Part shown: in pieces, positions 1-8,810 of the stretch
Position numbering within the stretch: the first letter of the stretch is position 1
Layout: every line of letters starts with the position of its first letter
Source: Madurella fahalii
Taxonomy: Eukaryota > Ascomycota > Sordariomycetes > Sordariales
Direction: 5' to 3'
DNA: 64,000 nt
Assembly: GCA_029876055.1 (NCBI GenBank)
Contig: CM056879.1
Coordinates: 1,116,001-1,180,000, forward strand
Notes under the pieces: model-generated
Told to the model about the DNA's origin: nothing
The model's input: the letters and a program-made list of their open reading frames with translations, nothing else
Database searches by the model: none
Made by a program: the position numbers and the translations under genes

Positions 1-1189
1 CACTGCATCCGCAAGGAAGTGCCTACCGAAAGAGGCGCACGTGCACTTCTCCCAACTTCGGCGGGCGGAGAAGCGGCATGAAAGATGAAGGAGAGTGCTA
101 GCGTCAAGGCTTTCCCATCTACGAATCATAACTAGAATACAAAAGCCCGGCGCTGCCCAGTCTCAAAGCGCGTTTAATCCGCCCACTTGTTCACCATTCT
201 TGGTTTAATAGCATTTGCCAGCAAGGCATTGGCATTGAAGAGCCATAGAACCAAGAATACCGACTCCTATCGTTGAAGTCTTTAGGGAAGGCCGCAACGC
301 CAGGATTCTGCTGCTCAGGCCACCATCCGAGATTGTGCGCCTGATAAATCGGCGAGAACGGTCGAATCGTTGAAGTTGGGCAAGACGAGCAGCTCTCCAA
401 TAGTTGATGTTCCACGTTCATATTTGGGAAGGAAAGAAACGGACACGCCGGCGGGGGCGTCGGATTAGGGGCGGGAATAACCCGAAGTTCCCGACAAACG
501 CCCAAGAGCAGGATAGCCCGATAATGACGAACAGTCCAGAGCCGACCAACGGCGCAGAAAAGGCCATGAATGGCGCTGCCAAACTTTTGGCTGCTGGCGG
601 ATTGGCTGTTGCTGTACTTTTCTAAACAACATCATCCGAATTTGAGAAGAGAGTTTAGGATCAGCTTAACCCTAATTAGTTTGTCACTGAAGCAAGATAG
701 TTTTACCAGTTGGCATACGCTAGGCTGCCGAGATTTGAGGTGTCTCATTACACACAGCTGGACAGCTAATAAACGCCCTCTCCTCGGCTGCAGCTGAAGT
801 ATCTGAAACAAATGGCGATTGGTCCACTACCAACTCATCGGAGGGACAGCAGCCCGGGCTTATGTCTAAAATTAGGTATACCTTCAGCTTACATGCATCC
901 TCAGTACGTTGCGGCGCTACTCGCGTCCAGGGGACCCTATCAATAATTGGTGCGTCAGGAGATCTGGGACCTCTTTATTTTATTCCAATGGACCGACGCC
1001 TTTGCCCGACAATCCAATTCATACTGCGTCATCCTCCTCCGCCCTTTTACTGCCATTGTTCTTCGCTTCTTTCTCTCCCAGCGAAGCCTAGTAAGGCGAC
1101 TATAATTAATCCCCTAAGCGTTTACCAGACGTCGAAGAACTTACTCGAGCTTCTCCAGAGTCATACCAAAGCCGATACATCCGGTCAAA
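1..1189. other. No supportable gene
   Basis: I see no gene I can name here. On the minus strand a reading frame stays open from about 636 down to 191; its end is rich in Trp, Pro and Ser and has an ATG at 421, which would give 76 residues. It has no upstream ATG and matches no family I recognise, so it may be a 3' exon, a relic or chance. The stretch just before 1190 is probably the leader of the small ORF that follows. Confidence 0.4.
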
Positions 1190-1471
1190 ATGCCCGAAAA
1201 AGAATCCTCATTCCTGAAGATCATCGCCTTCTTTGACTTCCTCGTCAAGCTCGCTGCGCTCGGTGCTCTGTTCGGCATCCTCGTCATGCTCACCCGGCTC
1301 AATGCCCATCTGGATGCACTTGCTTCTGGGGAGTCATCGATCACAGTCCAGCAGGGCCTCAGAAGCACATGGAGCGTTCTTCTACGTGACATCGGCGCCC
1401 CCACCACCGACAGTCATATCCCACAGGGGTCCGAAACAAAGCCTTTCTATATGCGAGTATTGGAAGGCTAA
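1190..1471 (+). CDS. Small hypothetical membrane protein (93 aa)
   Basis: This is an intact ATG-to-stop ORF of 93 codons with AAA directly before the ATG, a favourable fungal start context. Residues about 9-35 form one long hydrophobic segment (FFDFLVKLAALGALFGILVM), so it would be a single-pass or tail-embedded membrane protein; the remainder is polar with no motif. I do not recognise the family and cannot assign a function. A following short ORF at 1589-1717 (42 codons, strongly hydrophobic) is similar in style but weaker. Support is limited to ORF integrity, start context and the coherent membrane segment. Confidence 0.4.
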   Translation: MPEKESSFLKIIAFFDFLVKLAALGALFGILVMLTRLNAHLDALASGESSITVQQGLRSTWSVLLRDIGAPTTDSHIPQGSETKPFYMRVLEG

Positions 1472-4400
1472 AGCCCGCTGAAACACAGACGGGGACAGAG
1501 ATGGCCTCGCCATGTAACCTGTGTCCGGTGTTTTATTGAGGATAATTGGCGTGCCCAGCAGAGCCGCGTGGGTAATTAGAACCCCTAAATGAAAGGCGTC
1601 TTCTTCCTTGTCTCCCTCTTCGTCCTCCTTGTCTGCTTTACTCTTTTCGTCCCTTCACTCCGATCTCTCACCGAGCAGTCCATCTCTCTCCTACTTTGGC
1701 CTCGTTTGGTGAACTAGCTGAGAGGAGCCTCAAGGAGAGAAAGGCTTTGGCGCCGGAGATCATCACCGGGGCTGCTCGGCTCTGGATTGTGAGCATGATC
1801 AAGTCATCGGATGCAAACCCAACTACGAACTCAATGTTCAGCAGCTCAGTCAGCCAGGATGAGGACGAGGAAGAGGAGGATGGGGATAATTAAGCAGTGG
1901 CTCTGCCAAATTTATCTAATAATGTAACATCTGATGTGGCTTTGAATGGAATGGCACACATCGGCGGAGCTCAAAGTTACAACGGACCGTGCGACAAGTT
2001 ATGGCGACGGCTTGGACGGGCAGCTTGGTTAGTTTTGCGGTGCATAATTAATTAGCCGCTTACCAAGCGGTCCACTATCAGAGACATCACTGACATCCTA
2101 TGCAAGGCAAATGAGCACTGTGGTCTTCTAGCTTGACATTCGAACGATTACGGGACGAAGGCGCAGTGGCCGTGAGCTATGGTGGCACGTCCCCATCGCG
2201 TGCTCCAAGTGCTCTGCCACCCGCCTACCACCAGACGAGACATCTTGCCGGTCCAGCCAGCAGATGGAGACGATTAATACAAAAGGCACAACAGACATGC
2301 ATTGAGTGTCCCTGGAATATCCGAGCCCTCTTCTAGTGAGGTCCCAACGCATGTGGGCCCCCTCCCCCGTACTCGATAAAACGATGCGGGAGGTCGTGCT
2401 TGCTGTATCAACTTACACTCGTTTCCCTCGACGATGTGGCCGGCGTCTCTACGAACCATGACAAGGTGTTTATTTCATAACCTCCTTGGGGAGTCGTTAC
2501 GAGTTGTCTATGATCTAAGACAGCGTCGGGCAGATGCCAAATGATTCAGATTATAGATTCTCAAGTGAAGACGGTAGGGTTGTTGAAATTCGAACCTGGC
2601 TTCTTGGGTTTATTTTTAGCAGGCCACGGACGCAGGCATTACTCCGATGGCGAAGGACATTTCTCAAGGCTCGCGGCGGGGGAATCAAGAAGAATACGCC
2701 ACGGAGACGAAACGATCACACTGCTACTCGATCCCAGCGGTCTGCGTCGACAAGCACAGAAGCACTGCCCATACTCGAGGTGCTTAGCGACAACACGTAA
2801 ACAGCGCCCTAATGCCGCAGGAGACAACGCAAGACACACAAGAAGGTGCGGACAAGCCGAAGGCTCGCGGGGCTGCCTCCTGAGTCACCCGACGAAGCCT
2901 TCTTACAACTTTCGAACATACGCAAGGCGAGCAGCCCAGGCGCTCGTAACGGCCGGCTGTCGAAAAAGCCAACAGGCAAGCAGGGACAAGCTGCTCGAAG
3001 AGGTCGGCGAGGAGATCAAGAGCTGAGGATACGAACACCAGAGCGGCAGAGCAAACTATTTCTCAACATATTTGAAATGTGCCAGAGTACGCCTTTTCGT
3101 TATTTTCCCATAGCAGTCTCTGGACCTCGCCCTGGTGTTTGCGGTACCAGCTCCTACTACTGCCCTAGCCCGGCGGTCAGATAGCGTATCTCAGATCTCG
3201 GACCATTATCCGGGAATGTGACGAAGCGACATCAAACCCAACATTTGGCATCTGTCCTGTTGGTGCCTTTCGCACCTCTGGCTCAGGCACCTCTGGCGCC
3301 CTTGGCGCCCTTGGCGCCTTTGCCTCCTTGTGGCACGCTTAGGTAGTTTACCGCTCGCTTGTCAACCTGCACCGCTGCCGTGCATGTGGACCGCATCATC
3401 CGGACTCCAGGCTACACTGATGTCCAGCTACCCGAGATCCGGTTCTCAACTACGCCATCCAAGGTGAGCCATGTCTGGCTCCCTGGGGTGCCATTTCAAG
3501 CCTCCCGGGCCTGCTACAAAGGAGACCTCGGTAAATAAAAACTACTCCTAATTACGCAACTTACTGCGCCTTGCTAGTTGCGGCCACTTCTGGCTTCCTC
3601 TGTGTAGGTTACACACCTCTGGAATAAATTTTCGGCTCCTTGAGCTGCCACTTTCTGCTTGTAGGGTTTATTTTAGGAGGTTAGATGCTGGGGGCGGTCG
3701 TCACATCCCAATCATCCTATCCTTGCTTGTGCGCCGCTGTGGAATGTCCAGGAAGTCCCAAATTCCCCGCTTTCCGTTTCTTTCATTCTCAAAAGTGGAA
3801 GTGGAACATCAAGCATTAGGGATCTGCTCGTCTTGCTCAACTTCAATGATTCCGCCGTTCTCGCCGACAGGCGACATGGATGATAGTGATGGCAGGTGAC
3901 TAGGACGCAGGTGATTATAGCGATTGTTCCTCAGACTAGTAGCGATAGCAGCTTTTCACCGTGTGACGAATGGGAGTGGCTGTTATTCTAACAGCGCGTT
4001 GACACGCCCGTATCGCGAGGACGTGAAACTCTGTGTTCGTGCACTTGGCGTTTTGCGGAAATATCCACTAGTCGCTCAGCCAACCAACCACAGTGCTGAG
4101 CCACTGACAAATCCCGAGGTGCAAGCTCCCCATCTCACCGCCTGCCTATTCTGTTTTTGGGCTTGGGTGACTCACTGCGCTGAAAGTTGTTGGGCGCTAA
4201 CTACATGATTGGCCGGCATGGCACGTTTCTCGGGAATCACTGGGAAGTGTGGAGGAGTTTGGGGTTCGACTTTCTTGCCGTCCGACATGGTGGGGGTAGA
4301 GAGAGATCGGCATCGAGAGAGATCTATTCTCGGGGACGTGCCGAAACATTCAATTTGGATGCCTCTCGGCTGCGTCTATGATTGGCTGTGAAATCCCCCA

Positions 4401-5402
4401 TATCCGCGTTGGCGGGCATACAAGTGGGGCGTGGATGTCCTGATGGCCGGTGACAGACTGGAGAAGATGGGGGCGCACGCAGGCCGGGTATTCCCACCAC
4501 TGTTCGCGTTGCTTCAGGGGCTTGAAACTGACGTGCATTGCTGCCTGTTTAACTGGAAGAGGGGCTCATCAATGCAGACCAGGACGTGTCCAAGTCCACA
4601 GTGGCGCCGAGGTGCGGGGTGTATGTGATACCGATGGGGTCCGGTGACACCGGGGATTCGAAGCTTATACTGGGTGGAGATGAGGAGTAGGGAGTGGTTT
4701 CGCGCCGCTTCGTTGGCACTCAGTTGGGTGGCGGCAAACTAGCGGCCTTTGCCACTTTCATTGCCACCAGTATGCTGTTTTCCGGGTGGTTGGGCTCTGT
4801 AACCAGGTTGGGGACAGCAGGCGTTGACGCCGGGGTCACTGGTCTTGGCATACGAAAACCTGCCCGTCTCAGGGCATCTATATCAGTATGACGATATCCA
4901 CAGGGCCTTTATTAACCTGCAAGATAACTTACCTTCCCCTTGGACTAAGTTTACCACGCCTCCGCTTAAGAAGATCTGGCGAGTTCCCGTTGTCGAAACC
5001 CCCCAGGCAAACTGCGAATTGGAAGGACGAATGGGTACTTTCTTGAAGCTTCACGGTCCATTCTCCCCGAAACGCTGGCCCGTGACACGTGTGCCGGGCC
5101 CGGACGGCCCCTCGCACGGCGGCCCCCGCTGAAGTGCCTGTCAAGCCACGCTGCTTCCGCTACGTCGTCACCCGGGCCGGACCCAGGCCGTCCCGGTCCC
5201 GCACCCCGTGCCGACGGCTGGGGTATTTCAATTTGGGATTTGGGGGTAGAGTGAATTGCTACAAAGAGGACTTCCAGACTATAACGAATCTCATTCTGAC
5301 TACTAGGTTATATGGCGAAGCAGTTTGGCGAAGTGTATAACAGATGAACCTTTAGTATGCTGCTTCAGAGTATGTCGTATCCGAGCTGCTCACTGATGGT
5401 CT
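1472..5402. other. Gene-poor stretch before the transposon island
   Basis: Almost 4 kb without a recognisable gene. It holds a 42-codon hydrophobic ORF (1589-1717, plus) and several 60-160 codon frames that lack conserved motifs and often lack an ATG. Base composition is mixed and not obviously RIP-affected. A Gly/Ala-codon-like low-complexity tract built on GGCGCC and CACCTCTGG lies near 3268-3332. A possible 489-bp terminal-repeat sequence is listed separately. Confidence 0.4.
3217..3705. repeat. Candidate solo LTR or small TIR element (489 bp)
   Basis: The segment opens with TGTGACGA and closes with TCGTCACA, a perfect 8-bp inverted repeat, and so has the TG...CA ends of a retroviral-type LTR. 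An AATAAA lies inside near 3623. The flanks (GGGAA before, TCCCA after) do not form a direct target-site duplication, and there is no second copy in the window. It could be an old solo LTR, a MITE-like element or chance. Confidence 0.25.
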
Positions 5403-5671
5403 TGTCGGAAACACGGCACCTCTGAATCTTGGGAAATGACAGTTTCGGATTTTTATGTGTCTTGTGTTGATTGTGTTGATTGTCCCTATCTCCATTGTCT
5501 CTGTCTGTGCTGGAGAGCTTGCTCCTTTTATAGACGAGATACCCGTATAGGATAACGTCTGTTCAATGGCACAGTCAGCTGCCAGCCTGCTTTAGCTGAC
5601 TAGAGTACATGGGTTTGACTCCTGCACTAGATCCTGTGATCCTGATCCTTTGGCACATGATCGTTTTGACA
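5403..5671 (-). mobile_element. Solo LTR, family 1 (copy 1)
   Basis: A 269-bp LTR in reverse orientation, with ends TGTC...GACA. It is flanked on both sides by the perfect 5-bp duplication GGTCT (5398-5402 and 5672-5676). The family has a TATAAAAG promoter box in its first half, and seven copies occur between 5.4 and 23.7 kb. An LTR with an intact duplication and no internal region is the product of LTR-LTR recombination. Confidence 0.9.
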
Positions 5672-5917
5672 GGTCTCACCCCGAGTCAATAGATATCCTT
5701 GTCTAAACGAAAAAAGAAAGTCCCTTCGTGTAAGTCAAATATAACCGAGCTATGTAAAGCCGGGAAAAGTAACAAAGTGTCAGAAGGCAGTAAACGCTGC
5801 GAAGACGATCAGCCCCTCCCAATAGGAAGCAAGACGGTAGAATTCCAGGTACGGTCACGGCGATATACTCAGGATGCATATAATGCATGCCGTTATGCCT
5901 AGGCTTTCAGGCAGTAA

Positions 5918-6200
5918 TGTCAAAAGGATCATGTGCTAGTCCAAAGGATCAGGATCACAGGATCTAGTGCAGGAGCTAAACCCATGTACTCTATTGAGCT
6001 AAGGAAGACTGGCAGCTAACTGCGCCACTGTACACACGTCATCCTGTACGTGTATCTCGTCTATAAAAGGAGCAAACTCTCCAGCAAAGATAGACGGGAC
6101 GGACAAGAGAACGCAGAGGGACAATCAAGACAATCAAGACAACACACATAAAATCCTCAACTGTCATTTCCCAAGATTCAGAGGTGCCGTGTTTCCGACA
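5918..6200 (+). mobile_element. Family 1 LTR (copy 2), no matching TSD
   Basis: A 283-bp copy of the TGTCAAAAGG...TTTCCGACA LTR with its TATAAAAGG box. The flanks are AGTAA and TCCTC and do not match, so either the copy arose by recombination between different insertions or one flank was lost. Its right end abuts the decayed gypsy integrase at 6201, so it seems to mark the broken 3' side of that element. Confidence 0.85.
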
Positions 6201-6741
6201 TCCTCCTCTCTTATACATCGCCCTCGATATAGTAGGAAATCGGAGGTTGATAACCTATTAGTGCTTTAAAGGGACTTATCTTGATTGTAGAATTGACAGT
6301 ACTGTTGACAACAAATTCTGTTTCTGGGAGGAGATTTACCTAGGTAATTTGGTTTTGGCATGCGAAATAACAGAGGTATTGAATGAATGTCTGGTTTACT
6401 TGCTCCGTTTACCCGTTGGTTTATAGGTGAAAAGCAGTCGAAAACCGCTTATATACCTTTTGTAAGTAATATAGATCGCTCTAAAACTGTAATATAAAAC
6501 AGAACCTCGATTACTGATGTAACTATCAATAGAGCTATACTTGAGTTCAATCTCTTTATAAATAAACTCTGCTAATTCTTAGCTGGTAATGATAGTGGAT
6601 ACTGGGAAGAATCGGTTTATCTTTATATACCGATTGACAACTACCAGAATTGCGTCCTTCTCGGAGCTATTGGGACTCTTTACTATAGGAAAACCTATGA
6701 TAAAGTCTATAGTAATCTCGCTCTAAAGTCGTATAGGAATC
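6201..6741 (-). pseudogene. Ty3/gypsy integrase core remnant (RIP-decayed)
   Basis: Read on the minus strand, this AT-rich sequence gives an interrupted but recognisable retroviral-type integrase core: an EITIDFIIGFP-like segment just below 6741, then a segment ending in SSEKDAILVVVNRY, typical of fungal gypsy Pol. Stops are frequent. The zinc-binding half of the same integrase is at 13680-13801 on the plus strand. The two halves read into one another across element A/B if the DNA between the two LTR elements is flipped, and GAATC at 6737-6741 pairs with GATTC at 13802-13806 as the duplication. Non-functional. Confidence 0.75.
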
Positions 6742-8419
6742 TGTTACGAGTTGACAGGTTTGAACCTCGGCCCGTTGTGGGCCACCTTGTCATGTGATCT
6801 TGGCTCGTTGGGGGTCAACTTTGTCACATAAATAGTGTAGTTCTTCCGCCCTCACTTGCTTTGAGGGACGAGCAAAAGCAGAACCTTACATCGTCTTTTT
6901 GCTTCGCAACAAGTGGTGCCTACTACAGGAATTCCACCTGTCCATTTCTTTCGCGTGAAGATACGCGACCCCGATCTGATGCCTTACCATCAGTGAGCCT
7001 TTATGGCGTGACGAAATTGCGACGACCCTTTCGTTAGGCCAGTCGTTGCTTCCCTTCGTGCGATCACCGACCGATTGCCGGCCGTTCGTTCTTAAGAAAA
7101 GGACCCGTTGAACCACCGTTTTCTTTCCGATCAATTACCGACCGTTCGTTCTTAAGAAAAGGACCCGTTGAACCATGTCGTGTCAATTGACGGCCCTCTT
7201 CCGATTTACCTTACCTTTGCAGTCGAATTCAACTTCGACCTCGACCCTGTAGTCGAATTCGACCTCGACGTTGCAGTTCAATCAACGACCCTCCTGCCAG
7301 GCCAGTCGTCATTGGCGTCCGTAAGAGCGCAGATATCTTACAACCTTCTTCATTTGGTCGCGTTGCGAAGCCGAATGCGATCACCTGGTCTGGCTAACCT
7401 TGAGGTCAAATTCAGCTCCCTTACCCGACTGCTCTTCGGCACTCTTTGGCCTTACCATCCTTCCTTTCTTTTCCTTCTTTCCTTTCTTCAATGGGACCCC
7501 CAGATACGGCCCTGATGGCCCAGTCGAATCTACCTGCCCAGCCGACAAGATTACCGACAGCCCAGTCGAACCTGCCTGCCCAGCGATCCAATCCGACAGC
7601 CCAGTTACACACCTGTGATCACTGTGGCCAGACCTTCGGCAGGAGACGACACCTAATCGGCCACGTCTTCCGGGATCACCCGAGACCCGAACCGAGCCAG
7701 CCGACGGCCCAGCCGACGACCCAGCCGAACCAGCCGAGAGCCCAGACGAGCCAGCCGAGCCAGCCGACGGCCCAGACAAGACAGCCGACAGCCCAGCAAG
7801 CAAGAGCCGACGAAGAAATACCCTCGTGGCTCCCAAAACTGGTCGAACGCGTCGTCTGGGCAGTAACAGAGGCCAACCGGCAACGCCAGCAGACAGACAG
7901 AATTTTCACAACCCCACCTCAGGCCCCACTTGGCCCAGCCTTAGCCTCGGCCCAAACCCGACAACCCCGCTTGGCCGAGATGACCTCAACTGCTCAAGAT
8001 TCTGACTCCGACTCCGACGAGTCAACCCATCCTTACTACGACCACTACGACTACCCTGACAATCCTGACGATACCTGGGCCGAAGAAGGCTTCGTCGAAG
8101 ATGACGAAGAAAGGTATGATGATGGATGCGATGGATATGGCGACGAGTGGGAGGAATCGGATGGGCATGACGAGTATGATGACGGATATGATAGTTGAGG
8201 GCAATGGGCAATGGGGACCATTGATTTTTGTTCTGATCCGGGGGCATCTTGTTACGAGTTGACAGGTTTGAACCTCGGCCCGTTGTGGGCCACCTTGTCA
8301 TGTGATCTTGGCTCGTTGGGGGTCAACTTTGTCACATAAATAGTGTAGTTCTTCCGCCCTCACTTGCTTTGAGGGACGAGCAAAAGCAGAACCTTACATC
8401 GTCTTTTTGCTTCGCAACA
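6742..8419 (+). mobile_element. Non-autonomous LTR element A with zinc-finger ORF
   Basis: A 1678-bp element bounded by two identical-looking 170-bp LTRs (6742-6911 and 8250-8419; TGTT...AACA ends). Two bases after the 5' LTR, a tRNA-type primer-binding site begins (TGGTGCCTACTACAGG, 6914 onward). A G-run (CCGGGGGCA) precedes the 3' LTR as a weak polypurine tract. A tandem duplication of about 57 bp lies at about 7070-7174. There is no protease, RT or integrase; the only credible product is a zinc-finger protein. The left flank is GAATC but the right flank is CAGGG, the reverse mismatch of copy B. Family 3 also includes a solo LTR at 19398-19568. Confidence 0.9.
7491..8198 (+). CDS. C2H2 zinc-finger protein of LTR element A
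   Basis: The first ATG in the open frame is at 7491, giving 235 aa. Residues about 1-45 and 80-125 are Pro/Thr/Ala/Gln-rich (repeated PTAQ, AQ and SQ units). Between them lies one canonical C2H2 finger (C-x2-C-x12-H-x4-H; CDHCGQTF...HVFRDH). A helix-like segment with WLPKLVERVVWAV follows, and the last 65 residues are very acidic (Asp/Glu/Ser/Tyr). This is not a standard Gag, which would carry CCHC knuckles. It could be a diverged nucleic-acid-binding Gag substitute or a captured host factor. The frame is intact, and an identical frame is present in element B, so it has escaped the decay around it. A long antisense frame overlaps it and is treated as a shadow. Confidence 0.6.
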   Translation: MGPPDTALMAQSNLPAQPTRLPTAQSNLPAQRSNPTAQLHTCDHCGQTFGRRRHLIGHVFRDHPRPEPSQPTAQPTTQPNQPRAQTSQPSQPTAQTRQPTAQQARADEEIPSWLPKLVERVVWAVTEANRQRQQTDRIFTTPPQAPLGPALASAQTRQPRLAEMTSTAQDSDSDSDESTHPYYDHYDYPDNPDDTWAEEGFVEDDEERYDDGCDGYGDEWEESDGHDEYDDGYDS

Positions 8420-8424
8420 CAGGG

Positions 8425-8810
8425 AGTGCCCGGAGAGGGTAAAAGCGAAGACGACGGCTAAGGAAGCCTACCAACACCGCCTACGAACCTTCGAATCAGC
8501 CGCTCTCCTAACTACTGGAACCCCTCTTTTCAACTTTGTTATCGAAGACGGCCACTACTAAAGCGGCGGACCGGCTCGGAAGCGGGGAAGGCCTACCTAT
8601 ATCCAACAGGCCTCCCAAGATCCAAGGCAAGGCCGGCTCCCCTTCTTAGCAGTCCTAGTCCCAACCTGGTCTGTAAGGCCTAGTCTCTAGCCCAGCTCCC
8701 AGCCCAGCTCCCAACCCAGCTCCCAGCCTAGCTCCCAGCCTAGCTCCCAACTCAACCTCCAACCTACTGAAACCCAGCAGCAGAATACTTCTATTGAACC
8801 TACACTTTAA
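8425..8810 (+). pseudogene. LINE ORF1, C-terminal part
   Basis: Continuation of the RNA-binding ORF1 whose N-terminal part is at 17052-15485 on the minus strand. The first codons complete a zinc knuckle: its C-x2-C-x3-H is on the other side of the LTR insertion and its last Cys is here at about 8426. A Ser/Gln/Pro tail with a tandem SSQP repeat (about 8690-8755) follows. In-frame stops lie at 8559 (TAA) and 8688 (TAG), each one C-to-T change from Gln. ORF1 ends with TAA at 8808-8810. The coding bases of the three ORF1 segments (429+883+386) total 1698, a multiple of three, which supports the join. Confidence 0.75.

Noticed and set aside
2541..3184. Overlapping 161- and 112-codon frames as genes
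   Set aside because: Non-conserved Arg/Ser-rich frames in different phases without splice logic, signal or domain.
7906..8301. Antisense frames (131-151 codons) across the zinc-finger ORF of elements A and B
   Set aside because: They are mirror frames of a biased Pro/Ala/Asp-coding sequence, lack motifs, and one runs into the LTR.
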